Positions 35,012-46,399 of a stretch of 64,000 nt of DNA are shown here, in pieces. The translations under genes were made by a program, and so were the position numbers. The notes beneath the pieces are model-generated. The model searched no databases and was not told the DNA's origin. It was given only the letters and a program-made list of their open reading frames with translations. Positions within the stretch are counted from its first letter, which is position 1, and each line of letters starts with the position of its first letter. The DNA comes from Thalassotalea mangrovi (GTDB lineage: Bacteria; Pseudomonadota; Gammaproteobacteria; Enterobacterales; Alteromonadaceae). The DNA lies in assembly GCF_005116735.1 (NCBI RefSeq), contig NZ_SWDB01000004.1, positions 161,977 to 225,976 of the forward strand, in the 5' to 3' direction.

Positions 35012-36706
35012 ATGTTTTCAGGGTATACCGGCTTTTTCGGCCTGAATGAAGTGCCATTTTCTATCGCCCCTAATCCTCATTACCTGTTTATGAGTGATCG
35101 TCATCGCGAAGCGCTGGCGCATTTAAGTTACGGGCTAGGGGAAACCGGTGGTTTTGCTTTGTTAACCGGAGAAGTTGGAACCGGAAAAACCACAGTCTCT
35201 CGTTGCTTACTCGAGCAGCTTCCCGAAAATGCTCAGGTCGCTTATATTATCAATCCGACATTGTCGGCGATGGAATTGCTGGCAAGTGTCTGTGATGAAC
35301 TGAATATCGACTATCCAGCAGATAATGCCAGCCTGAAAGTTTTTACCGACTTAATTTCCGCACGTCTTTTAGATAACCACCAGCAAGGGCTATCCACGCT
35401 GCTAATCATCGATGAAGCACAACACCTGCAGGCGGAGGTGCTGGAGCAGTTGCGATTGCTTACTAACCTCGAGACTAATGCCAGGAAACTGTTGCAGGTA
35501 ATATTAATTGGCCAGCCAGAATTACAGCAATTGTTAAAACGTCAGGATCTTCGTCAGCTTGCACAGCGCATCACCGCCCGCTATCACCTGATGCCGTTGT
35601 CGGTGCAGGAAGTCGGACAATACATCAAACATCGATTAAACGTTGCCGGTTGTGAGCGACCGTTATTTACCCCATCAGCAATTCGTTCAATCCACCGCTA
35701 CAGCCAGGGCGTCCCACGATTGATAAACCTGATATGCGATCGGGCATTACTGGCAGCGTATACCCAGGAAAAAACCCAGGTCGATAATAAACTAATTAAA
35801 GAAGCGGCAATTGAAACACTCGGCGACAGCAAACCAACAGGCCAAGATTGGGGCCCCTGGCTCAAGCGTTCGGCCATTGCTGCTGCCATTATGGTTTGCG
35901 CGATTGCCGGGAAACAGCTAGGCAGCTGGCAACAGCAGTCAGTTCAGGCGCTCTCTGCCAATACGTTGCTATCGGGGGTAACAAACCGGGATATTAACAA
36001 TGCCAGGGAATTACAAGTGGCACTGATGTCGTTGTTTAAAACCTGGCATTTAAATTTACCAGCTGACGAACTACAGGCTTGCCAACAGGCATTAGATTTT
36101 TCGCTTAGCTGTCATTGGCTCAATGTCGGGCCAGAACAGTTGATATCGCTCGGATACCCAGCTTTGGTTGAGTTTGAAGACGATATGGGGCAGTTGTTCT
36201 ACGGCGTAATTAACATCAACCAGGATAATGCAGACCGTGCAGATTTTTCATTACCGGAGAGTGATATTCAGCTAAATCTTGCTGGTATCTCCCGCGCGGT
36301 TGATCTCGATTGGTTGCAGCGCCATTATCGCGGCTCGGCTTTGCTGTTATGGCAACCACCAGCTGGATTTGTTGAACAGATAGATAGTCAGTCAAGTATC
36401 GATTTAATCCAGTGGCTGGAAAACCGGTTAAGCCTGATGCAGGCGCGTCCACAGCGAACGGTCAACGAATTTGACCAGAGGCTGAAGAACCAACTTCAGC
36501 AGTTTCAGCGCAAGATGGGACTAACCGTGTTGGAGTATGCGGATTTGGGTACCGTTGTCGCACTGGCAAACCCGGGTAATTTTGCAGCCATTACGCCACA
36601 ATCAGTACAGGTTCAACAACCACTCGTCGATGCATTAGCAAATGTTCAGCGACAAAGGGCCAATAATGCCCGAAAAGTATGGCCTGAAGCGGGAGATCAG
36701 AGTTAA
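35012..36706 (+). CDS. gspA: GspA/ExeA-type ATPase of type II secretion
   Basis: This is a 564-residue inner-membrane protein that helps insert the secretin through peptidoglycan. The AAA ATPase domain has GEVGTGKT (53-60) and LLIIDEAQH (130-138). A single membrane helix near 288-305 (AIAAAIMVCAIAG) is followed by a periplasmic part with C39-peptidase-like and peptidoglycan-binding-like regions. Opening FSGYTGFFGLNEVPFSIAPN is typical of ExeA. Stop and gspB start overlap (TAATG). The main gsp operon is not in the window, so this pair is separate, as in Aeromonas and Vibrio. Confidence 0.93.
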   Translation: MFSGYTGFFGLNEVPFSIAPNPHYLFMSDRHREALAHLSYGLGETGGFALLTGEVGTGKTTVSRCLLEQLPENAQVAYIINPTLSAMELLASVCDELNIDYPADNASLKVFTDLISARLLDNHQQGLSTLLIIDEAQHLQAEVLEQLRLLTNLETNARKLLQVILIGQPELQQLLKRQDLRQLAQRITARYHLMPLSVQEVGQYIKHRLNVAGCERPLFTPSAIRSIHRYSQGVPRLINLICDRALLAAYTQEKTQVDNKLIKEAAIETLGDSKPTGQDWGPWLKRSAIAAAIMVCAIAGKQLGSWQQQSVQALSANTLLSGVTNRDINNARELQVALMSLFKTWHLNLPADELQACQQALDFSLSCHWLNVGPEQLISLGYPALVEFEDDMGQLFYGVININQDNADRADFSLPESDIQLNLAGISRAVDLDWLQRHYRGSALLLWQPPAGFVEQIDSQSSIDLIQWLENRLSLMQARPQRTVNEFDQRLKNQLQQFQRKMGLTVLEYADLGTVVALANPGNFAAITPQSVQVQQPLVDALANVQRQRANNARKVWPEAGDQS

Positions 36707-37692
36707 TGTCCTACATTCTAGAAGCCCTGAAAAAAGATCCTAAAACTCAACAGCAGCTTAATATCGACCCGTTGCGTCAGTATCATCATCAAAGCGCCAG
36801 AGCGCCGTTAGTGAGTAAAAATTTGCTATTGAGTTTGTTGGCGCTAAGTGCGTTCGTCGGCAGTTATTTGTTTTTTGGCGGTACTCACTGGATTGCCAGC
36901 ACCTGGTTTTCGAAAACACCTGAACCAGAGGTAGAAGAGATATTACGGGCGAGCTACCAGAGTGCACATCCACTGGCAGCAAAATTTGACAATGGTGATG
37001 AGCACAATCAACAGCTAGTGTCGTGGCGAGCCGAGCAACAGCAGATAAAGTTACAGCAACAACAATCGCAGGTTGAGGCTGAAATGCAGGCAAACGAGGA
37101 GCGACAAACTCAGCTGATTGCGGCTCAGATTGATAAAGCCATAGCCAAGCACACCTTGAATAACCAAGCGGCTGGTGTTGGGCAAAATTCACAGACTCTG
37201 GCAAATTCCGCTTCGAGTAGCAGCCAACAGAAAAGTCTGGTAACTAAACCTGTGATTGATTTAAACGCTCAGCAACAAGACCAAATCTCCCCGGAGTTAC
37301 TGGCGGCCTTTAACCAGGCCATCGATGAGGCCTATGCATCAGAGCAGGAAAAGCAACGCATTGAAACGGCAGTAACTGAGGTTACTGGTCGGCCGTTAAA
37401 CGCTGGTGCTGATCCCGATAATAAAATCGATAAGAAAAATCAGAGTGGGAATCAAGTTCCGCTGTTAACCCAGTTACCCAGTCGTTATCGAAACTCGGTA
37501 CCTGCAATCCAGTTTTCACTGCACATGTATTCTTCTGATATCAGCAGTCGCTGGGTGCGGATGAACGGTCAGGATTATTTTGAAGGCGGTGTTAGTCCCG
37601 AGGGGATTATGGTTGAACAGATTGAGCCGCAATTTGTGATCCTCAGCTTTCAAGGCCGGGCGTTTCGTTTAGCAGCCTTATCCAGTTGGTAA
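36706..37692 (+). CDS. gspB: GspB/ExeB-type type II secretion protein
   Basis: This is a 328-residue partner of GspA. MSYILEALKKDPKTQQ and a membrane helix near 38-58 (LLLSLLALSAFVGSYLFFGG) lead to a Gln-rich, probably coiled periplasmic linker. The C-terminal T2SSB domain follows (PAIQFSLHMYSSDISSRWVR, then GGVSPEGIMVEQIEPQFVIL). ExeA-ExeB form the complex needed for secretin assembly in Aeromonas. It is translationally coupled to gspA and ends at a strong terminator. Confidence 0.93.
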   Translation: MSYILEALKKDPKTQQQLNIDPLRQYHHQSARAPLVSKNLLLSLLALSAFVGSYLFFGGTHWIASTWFSKTPEPEVEEILRASYQSAHPLAAKFDNGDEHNQQLVSWRAEQQQIKLQQQQSQVEAEMQANEERQTQLIAAQIDKAIAKHTLNNQAAGVGQNSQTLANSASSSSQQKSLVTKPVIDLNAQQQDQISPELLAAFNQAIDEAYASEQEKQRIETAVTEVTGRPLNAGADPDNKIDKKNQSGNQVPLLTQLPSRYRNSVPAIQFSLHMYSSDISSRWVRMNGQDYFEGGVSPEGIMVEQIEPQFVILSFQGRAFRLAALSSW

Positions 37693-37720
37693 AAAATGCC
37701 CGCTTACGCGGGCTTTTTTT
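37691..37720. terminator. Intrinsic terminator between gspB and leuD
   Basis: GCCCGC-TTAC-GCGGGC (37698-37713), A6 before and T7 after. It serves the convergent gspB and leuD. Confidence 0.92.
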
Positions 37721-37741
37721 CTTGGAGGGATGCGCAGCAGG

Positions 37742-38340
37742 TTATTGCCAGGCTGGTAATGATGCCGCGAACTGGTCAATCTTGTCCTGACTTTGCAATG
37801 TCCAGCCAACACTGTCGATGCCATTTCTCAGGCAGTATTGTTGAAATTCCGTCAAAGAAAATGGGAAACTTTTGTCGCCATAATTCAATGTCATGGTTTC
37901 AAGGCTAGCCGTTAATTCTAATGGCTTTTGCAACGCATGATCAAATAGCTCATCAATGGCCTCTTCGTTAAGCACAATAGGTAAGACACCAATGTTGATG
38001 CAGTTTCCGTAGAAAATGTCGGCAAAGCTTGGTGCTACTACTACCTTAAAACCGTATTCCTGAATGGCCCAGGGAGCATGCTCCCGAGAAGAGCCACAAC
38101 CAAAGTTTTCACGTGCTAACAGAATGCTGGCACCCTGGTATTGCTGTTCATTTAGAATGAAGCTTGGATCAGGTTGCAAACCATCATCGTCAAGAAAACG
38201 CCAGTCATGAAATAAATGCTGAGCAAATCCCGTGCGTGTAGTCTTTTGTAAAAACTGTTTTGGGATAATTTGATCGGTATCGACGTTGGCACGATCCAAT
38301 GGCACCACTTTACCTGTGTGGGTCATAAACTTTTCCATCA

Positions 38341-38341
<1 letters not shown>
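37742..38341 (-). CDS. leuD: 3-isopropylmalate dehydratase small subunit LeuD
   Basis: This 199-residue subunit pairs with LeuC to isomerise 2- to 3-isopropylmalate. [40 protein letters not shown] and [20 protein letters not shown] are signatures of the swivel domain. There are two consecutive ATG codons; the first (38341) overlaps the leuC stop, indicating coupling. Last gene of leuA-B-C-D. Confidence 0.98.
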
Positions 38342-40861
<2,520 letters not shown>

Positions 40862-42427
40862 TTAGAGTTGTTTACTGACTTGTTGAAGTTGCGCATCCCG
40901 CTTAAGCTGGGCAACCTGTTGTGCGCGGTGAATGCTATTTAAGGTATGGAGCAGGGCATTAGCAGAGGCCTGAATGATATCCGTTTCCAGGCCATAGCCA
41001 TGAAACTTACGCTGTTGCCAGCTTACTACCAGGTTTGCTACCCCTAAACCATCTTCGCCTTCGCCTTTATTGGAAATACTGTAATCTGCGACTTCAAATT
41101 CGATATCCACGGCTTGTTTGATTGCCTGGAACAGGGCATCGACCGGGCCATTCCCGGTAGCAGAACAGATTTGTTGTTGCTCGCCGACTGTCAGCTTAAC
41201 GCTGGCGGTAGCAAAGTCGCCGGTGCCGGACTGAACTGAGCAATAGCGCAGCTGGTAAAAATCATCGACAACCTTTTGCTGTGAGTCGAATAAAATCGCT
41301 TCCAGATCATCATCAAACACCTGGCCCTTCTTATCAGCAAGCTTTAAAAACTTGTCGTACAGGGAATTTAAATCGTAATCGTCTTCCTGATACCCCAATG
41401 ATTCCATGCGGTGTTTGATGACGTGACGGCCACTGCGGGAGGTCAGGTTGAGCTTGGTTTTGCTAATGCCAACACTTTCCGGTGTCATGATTTCATAGGT
41501 ATTGCTGGCTTTTAACATACCATCCTGATGGATTCCGGAGGAATGAGAGAAAGCGTTGGCGCCGACGATCGCTTTATTGGGTTGTACCGGCATATTACAT
41601 AACTGGCTGACTAATTTTGACGTGCGGGCGATTTCCTGGTGCTTGATACCGGTTTGCACCTGTAAATATTGCTCTCGGGTTTTCATAATCATTGCCACTT
41701 CTTCCAGTGAGCAGTTTCCTGCACGTTCACCAATGCCATTTACCGTGCATTCTACCTGCCTCGCGCCGGCCTGTACTGCGGCCATGGAATTGGCTACGGC
41801 GAGGCCCAGATCATTATGACAATGCACTGAGATTATGGCCTTATCAATATTCGGAACGCGATTAAAAAGGGTCGAAATAATTCCACCAAACTCATCGGGC
41901 AAGGTGTAACCCACAGTATCGGGAATATTCACGGTTGTGGCCCCCGCGGTTATGGCAGATTCAACCATGCGACACAAATTGTCGATCGGCGTACGTCCGG
42001 CATCCTCGCAGGAAAATTCAACATCATCAGTAAACTGGCGCGCGTATTTCACCGCATGAATGGCCATTGCTTCGACATCGCTGAAATCTTTACGCAGTTT
42101 CTGCTGTACGTGCACATCAGAGGTTGAAATAAAGGTGTGGATACGAAAATGATCGGCAACGCTCAACGCATCGGCACAGGCTTTAATGTCAGCTTCCACG
42201 GCACGGGACAGACCACAAACGGTGGCATTTTTCACCGCTTTGGCAATTTCCTGTACCGAATGAAAGTCTCCTGGGGAAGATACTGGAAAACCTGCTTCGA
42301 TAATATCGACACCTAGTCGTTCGAGAGCCAAAGCAATCTGAATTTTTTCATGAAATGACAGGCTGGCGGTTAGCGCCTGCTCACCGTCTCTTAATGTGGT
42401 GTCAAAAATTATTACCTGGTCAGTCAT
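40862..42427 (-). CDS. leuA: 2-isopropylmalate synthase LeuA
   Basis: This 521-residue enzyme condenses acetyl-CoA and 2-ketoisovalerate, the committed step of leucine synthesis. The HMGL-like barrel has [26 protein letters not shown], and the metal HxH in [29 protein letters not shown] follows. The C-terminal regulatory domain (about 390-505) provides leucine feedback control. It is the first structural gene of the operon, behind the leuL leader and attenuator. Confidence 0.98.
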   Translation of the reverse strand: MTDQVIIFDTTLRDGEQALTASLSFHEKIQIALALERLGVDIIEAGFPVSSPGDFHSVQEIAKAVKNATVCGLSRAVEADIKACADALSVADHFRIHTFISTSDVHVQQKLRKDFSDVEAMAIHAVKYARQFTDDVEFSCEDAGRTPIDNLCRMVESAITAGATTVNIPDTVGYTLPDEFGGIISTLFNRVPNIDKAIISVHCHNDLGLAVANSMAAVQAGARQVECTVNGIGERAGNCSLEEVAMIMKTREQYLQVQTGIKHQEIARTSKLVSQLCNMPVQPNKAIVGANAFSHSSGIHQDGMLKASNTYEIMTPESVGISKTKLNLTSRSGRHVIKHRMESLGYQEDDYDLNSLYDKFLKLADKKGQVFDDDLEAILFDSQQKVVDDFYQLRYCSVQSGTGDFATASVKLTVGEQQQICSATGNGPVDALFQAIKQAVDIEFEVADYSISNKGEGEDGLGVANLVVSWQQRKFHGYGLETDIIQASANALLHTLNSIHRAQQVAQLKRDAQLQQVSKQL

Positions 42428-42467
42428 GGTGTTACCTTATCCGTATTAATTTCATTAAGCTGAAAAC

Positions 42468-42497
42468 GAAAAAACCCGCAGGGTTAGTGCGGGTTTT
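42468..42497 (-). terminator. leu operon attenuator terminator
   Basis: On the minus strand, AAAACCCGC and GCGGGTTTT (42489-42497 and 42471-42479) form a stem followed by a T run. It lies between leuL and leuA, as expected of an attenuator. An alternative upstream stem AACGC...GCGTT lies at the end of leuL. Confidence 0.85.
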
Positions 42498-42516
42498 GGT
42501 TAATCTTTTTGCTTAG

Positions 42517-42600
42517 TTAAACATAAGAAGAACGCCCGCGTGCGTTAAGCAGCAGGAGCGATAGCAGAGAATCTTGGTTTAAATAATTATACGTTTTCAT
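42517..42600 (-). CDS. leuL: leu operon leader peptide LeuL
   Basis: This 27-residue leader (ATG at 42600, TAA at 42517) contains six Leu codons in a stretch of seven (SLLSLLLLN at residues 11-19), plus one earlier Leu. When leucyl-tRNA is scarce the ribosome should stall at these codons and let the antiterminator form. The terminator stem lies 20 bases downstream and leuA 90 bases downstream. No strong ribosome site is visible, as is common for leaders. Function is inferred from the arrangement known in enterobacteria. Confidence 0.87.
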   Translation of the reverse strand: MKTYNYLNQDSLLSLLLLNARGRSSYV

Positions 42601-42633
42601 TGAGATATTATGCTTAACATTTCATTAACTATA

Positions 42634-42662
42634 AATGTATGTGTTCAAAAAGTGACTGTCAA
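42634..42662 (-). promoter_or_regulatory. Sigma-70 promoter of the leu operon
   Basis: Minus strand: -35 TTGACA (complement of 42657-42662), 17-bp spacer, -10 TACATT (complement of 42634-42639). It lies 34 bases before the leuL start. Confidence 0.7.
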
Positions 42663-42799
42663 CAGAAAAATAGAATAAATACTTGAATGTTGAATTGCTC
42701 AGGAAGTGTGCAAAGATATACGGTTTTTTTTGGAATGGCTGGATAGTAAGGGCGTTTTGTTTTACTTTTGTGACAGATTCATAAAGTAGTAAAAATATT

Positions 42800-43198
42800 A
42801 TGCGAGTAATAACTTTTGGCACCTTTGATGTGTTTCATGTCGGTCACGTAAATATTCTTGAGCGGGCGCGATTGCATGGCGACCACCTGATTGTCGGGGT
42901 TTCGTCCGATGAACTTAACATGTCTAAAAAAAATCGCTATCCCATATACTCACAGCAGGATCGTATGCATATTATCCGTTCATTGCGTTGTGTTGATGAA
43001 GTGTTTGTTGAAGAGTCGCTGGAACTGAAGGCGGAATACATCAAGTATTACAATGCTGATATCCTGGTGATGGGAGATGACTGGCAGGGGAAATTTGATC
43101 ACCTCAAAGATATTTGCCAGGTCATTTATTTACCGCGTACACCTTCGGTATCGACAACGGAAATCATTGAAATCGTTAAATCCGATCATAATCCTTAG
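42800..43198 (+). CDS. Glycerol-3-phosphate cytidylyltransferase (TagD-like)
   Basis: This 132-residue enzyme is expected to make CDP-glycerol from CTP and glycerol-3-phosphate. The nucleotidyltransferase motif GTFDVFHVGHVNILERA is at 7-23, and the C-terminal motif STTEIIEIV is typical of this family. RYPIYSQQDRMHII and VMGDDWQGKFD resemble Bacillus TagD/GCT. A related activity (for example on another sugar phosphate or ethanolamine phosphate) cannot be excluded. It is convergent with the two CDP-glycerol transferase-like genes, which would use its product. Confidence 0.88.
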   Translation: MRVITFGTFDVFHVGHVNILERARLHGDHLIVGVSSDELNMSKKNRYPIYSQQDRMHIIRSLRCVDEVFVEESLELKAEYIKYYNADILVMGDDWQGKFDHLKDICQVIYLPRTPSVSTTEIIEIVKSDHNP

Positions 43199-43219
43199 CA
43201 TTGCCGCAACGCTTGCTGA

Positions 43220-44260
43220 TCAAAAAAACTTCCAGTAACCGAGCTTGCGACGCATTTTAAATTGACGAATGATGTCTATTGGCTTTTTGGCAAGCCGGTG
43301 CTGATTATCAATGGTTTCATTGACGGCATCGAGCAGGCGACTCGATGAATGACCGTCCTGGTACGGATGTTGCTGTTGGATAAATCGATTAATGGCGTTC
43401 ATCAGCGTATCTGGTCTCGATAATCCCCTGCGAATGGTTTCCTGTAGCTTTTCGGGATCATTGATGTCCAGTAAATAATCGCCGGGATCAATATTGTTAA
43501 AGGTGACAACGGGTTTTCCCTGCAGGATAAACATGATTAATACGGACGAAGTGTCACAGACCATTAAATCGGCTTCAGCCAGCAGTGGAATGACATCGTC
43601 CGTTTCCACATAGGTTAAATATTCACTCTGAATACTCTTGTATTGCTCAACAATATCTTTTGGCATTTTCGGGTGAAACTGAACCACCCAGTCCCACTCT
43701 CCACTCGCACTGATTTGTTTTACCTGTTGCAGTAAATGTGGCGCACAACTTAGCTTTTTTGAAAAGGTTGAACAGAGGAGAATTTTAGGACGCTTATTGA
43801 CGACGCGTGGGTGGGAAAATAGCGGGTCTAATGCGCACCACCCGGTTTCGATAACATTGAAGTGGCTGGGGGCAGGCATTAAGGCCTTAAATTTTTGCGT
43901 TGAATCTGGTCCCTGGGTGCAATACAAATCAAAACAGTTTCGAATTTTGAAATGATCGTTATTGCCTTTTTTGTCCACTTTACCTGCATCGAACCCATGA
44001 AATACTGCGACATTTATGCCGGGCAGAAATGTTGGTGCCTGGTTGGATGGATACAATACGGCATCTGGCTTGTAAGCAAATACCTCGTCGAGGTCATTTA
44101 ACACGCGTTCATGTTCGCGAAAATAGGAGCGATCAATACTGTCGCCATGCGCATACCAGGCAACGGACTCTCCGCGAGCGATGATTTGTTCCTGAACGGG
44201 ACGCAGTATCGCATAGCTATAGTTTTGAGAGACAAAAAAAAGGTAACGTCTGGTCGCCAT
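43220..44260 (-). CDS. CDP-glycerol glycerophosphotransferase-like protein
   Basis: This 346-residue protein looks like the TagB/TagF transferase family with the two-lobed GT-B fold but no large N-terminal part. The conserved C-terminal motif is ADLMVCDTSSVLIMFILQGKP (residues about 228-248; the family pattern is D...SDxSSxxxEF...xKP). Here the Glu before Phe is replaced by Met, so a nearby substitution in the active region is noted. VVQFHPKMP supplies the His-Pro phosphate-binding element. It probably adds glycerol phosphate to a surface glycan. A 175-base gap separates it from the next gene. Confidence 0.8.
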   Translation of the reverse strand: MATRRYLFFVSQNYSYAILRPVQEQIIARGESVAWYAHGDSIDRSYFREHERVLNDLDEVFAYKPDAVLYPSNQAPTFLPGINVAVFHGFDAGKVDKKGNNDHFKIRNCFDLYCTQGPDSTQKFKALMPAPSHFNVIETGWCALDPLFSHPRVVNKRPKILLCSTFSKKLSCAPHLLQQVKQISASGEWDWVVQFHPKMPKDIVEQYKSIQSEYLTYVETDDVIPLLAEADLMVCDTSSVLIMFILQGKPVVTFNNIDPGDYLLDINDPEKLQETIRRGLSRPDTLMNAINRFIQQQHPYQDGHSSSRLLDAVNETIDNQHRLAKKPIDIIRQFKMRRKLGYWKFF

Positions 44261-44435
44261 ATGTATTGAGGATCCTGAGGACTTAAAGTCTTAACTGGTT
44301 GGGAATGTTAACCGAAATTCGAGCTTTGTAAAAATAATAGCCGCTAAAAAATCCATGATTTTTATCCCCCCTGACATTGATACCTTACAAAATTGTGGTG
44401 CGATCGCGATACTCCGGCGGGGGGAGCCGCAAAAA

Positions 44436-45536
44436 TTAGCGCAGATTTTCATATTGCGGGTCGATAATGAATTTAGCGTTATTCATCAGGTAGGCAACCA
44501 CACGTTCGCTGGCTTTTCCGTCGAGACGACCAGCCAGTTTTTCCGCCAGCTGAGCACGAATTGGCGCTAGTAATTGCGGTTGTTGATATTGTTCTATCAC
44601 CAGGTTGCGCAACTCTTTATAGGTTTTTGCATGCACCGCAATATTGGCATATTCACCAAAATCTTCATCCATGCGCTTTTTGAATCGATAAGAGAAGAGT
44701 CCGCGATAGCTCCAGCGCAATTTCAGGAAATCGCACCAAATCACCGGTTTATTTAAGGCCGCGAATTCAAACAAAGCCGACGATGCATCACTGATCAGGA
44801 TGTCTGAACTGGCCATAAATGGCACCAGGTTATAGTCAGTTTCTTTGGCAAGGTAGACATTATCAAAGCTGGCCCAATGCTCGAGCAGCGCTTTTTGGCG
44901 GTGATACTTTTCCTTGGCGATAGAAAAATAATGCGGTTTTAACAGGATATTAAAGTCGTTAAAATCTGCTGGCCAGTTTTTGTCAAAGCATTCGATAGAG
45001 CTGGGATAAAAGGTCGGTGCGTAGGTCAGGGTTGGCTTGTTTGGGTCCAGGCCTAGCTGAGCCATATCAAAACCTGGTTCTTCATCACTAAATAGTGGGT
45101 CGAGTTTACTGAAACCCACATCGATAAAGGTACTCTCAGGGTAGAGTGAACGCAAACGTTCACAGCGATAGGCACCTTCGACAAAACGAACCGTCATTGC
45201 CGTGTCTGACGCGGTGTAATAACAAGACTTGGGGCCTATGCCATGGCCAATCTGCGCCGATTTACTCACCTGGTGCAGGTCATCGAGGTAAGCAAAGCTG
45301 TTGGCAAAAAATACCCAGTCTGCTTTTTGTTGTTGGTAGTAGCTTGCCGCCTCTTTGTCATTCTCTACCCAGATATACTGCAAACCATTTTCTGAGGCGA
45401 TCTGCTCCATGATGTGGTCATGGGTGCTGTGATAAAATACAAAGGCCGTAGTGACGCCCTGATCTGCCAGTTTCTTCTGTACCGGCAGATATTGTGGCAA
45501 GTAATACAGATGCAGGACATCAAATAGTACGTACAT
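44436..45536 (-). CDS. CDP-glycerol glycerophosphotransferase family protein
   Basis: This is a 366-residue TagB/TagF-like transferase. The family motif SDILISDASSALFEFAALNKP is intact (about 248-268), LLKPHYFSI provides the basic/His element, and LTYAPTFYPSS is the conserved N-lobe exit. The opening MYVLFDVLHLYYLPQYLPV is soluble, suggesting cytosolic face action. It starts 12 bases downstream of the SH3 gene, so the two are cotranscribed. With the TagD-like gene it implies a glycerol-phosphate-containing surface polymer. Confidence 0.87.
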   Translation of the reverse strand: MYVLFDVLHLYYLPQYLPVQKKLADQGVTTAFVFYHSTHDHIMEQIASENGLQYIWVENDKEAASYYQQQKADWVFFANSFAYLDDLHQVSKSAQIGHGIGPKSCYYTASDTAMTVRFVEGAYRCERLRSLYPESTFIDVGFSKLDPLFSDEEPGFDMAQLGLDPNKPTLTYAPTFYPSSIECFDKNWPADFNDFNILLKPHYFSIAKEKYHRQKALLEHWASFDNVYLAKETDYNLVPFMASSDILISDASSALFEFAALNKPVIWCDFLKLRWSYRGLFSYRFKKRMDEDFGEYANIAVHAKTYKELRNLVIEQYQQPQLLAPIRAQLAEKLAGRLDGKASERVVAYLMNNAKFIIDPQYENLR

Positions 45537-45548
45537 TGCGGTTTCCGA

Positions 45549-46157
45549 TTACCAGCTGGTTTTCTTGCGTGGCATCAGTTTTGGCAGGATCAGGCCAAAC
45601 AGCAGACCAGCAAATAAAACACCGCCGCCGTACAGAAAATACGTTTTCATCACTTCCATACTGGCATTGTCAATTTTCTTCTGTGCAATAGCGTACTCTT
45701 TACTGAGTTTGTCATGATCACTTTGCAATTGTTTGTAATTACGGTTTAACTCGCCTAGTTGCTGGCGCGCGTCGTCGAGCTTATTCTGCAGATCTTCGTT
45801 TTCGACTTTATTGTCTGCTAACTCGGCGTTTAATGTGCCAACCGTTTGACGCAGTCCCGGCTTGTTCGATAAAAAGCGTTGGTCTATCCAGCCAGTGCGA
45901 CCTTTATCATCTTTTATCTGGACGTAATCATTGACCGGGCCGGCAATAAACTCAATCGGATCACCGGCATTGACGCTACCTAAAATACGGTATTGATTGC
46001 CAGCGCCAGAATGAAAGAATACATAAAGGTTGTCGCTGACGTAGCCAGTTGCACCCGCGGTCACTTTAACCTGGGGTTGTTGCGCCTCTTCTTCAGCAAA
46101 ACTAAGGCCAGACAGGGTCAGCAGACTCACTAACAGGATTTTGGAAATTGATTTCAT
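45549..46157 (-). CDS. TIGR04211-family SH3-domain membrane protein (YgiM-like)
   Basis: This 202-residue protein has a signal peptide (ILLVSLLTLSGLSFA), a bacterial SH3 domain at about 35-95 (GYVSDNLYVFFHSGAGNQYR, GWIDQRFL) and a coiled coil at about 105-165 (ELADNKVENEDLQNKLDDAR, NRNYKQLQSDHDKL). A C-terminal membrane helix (YFLYGGGVLFAGLLFGLILP) and a basic end complete it. This is the plan of E. coli YgiM. The role is unclear; it is often next to the CYTH gene ygiF, which lies divergently at 46400 here too. Confidence 0.9.
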   Translation of the reverse strand: MKSISKILLVSLLTLSGLSFAEEEAQQPQVKVTAGATGYVSDNLYVFFHSGAGNQYRILGSVNAGDPIEFIAGPVNDYVQIKDDKGRTGWIDQRFLSNKPGLRQTVGTLNAELADNKVENEDLQNKLDDARQQLGELNRNYKQLQSDHDKLSKEYAIAQKKIDNASMEVMKTYFLYGGGVLFAGLLFGLILPKLMPRKKTSW

Positions 46158-46399
46158 GTAAACCGTTACAACTTATGGGTTTAAGGTGTAACGATATTAG
46201 GTGTTTGTGACAGGGATGGCAAGACGTGGAAAAGTAAAAAAGTGTAATTTAATTGTCACTGTGATGTCGCTTTTTATGTTAATAGATTGTTGATTTGGAG
46301 GCCTTTTTTAAAAAAATACAATTTTGTTTGCCAGTATCGATATGCTTTTGTAAGGTTATAGGGTTTATTGTTTAAAAAAGAGGCAGAACGTTCCTAAAG

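Noticed and set aside
35012-37692. MSHA pilus ATPase/partner genes
   Set aside because: GspA/ExeA plus the T2SSB domain of GspB fit type II secretion better, and no msh genes are adjacent.
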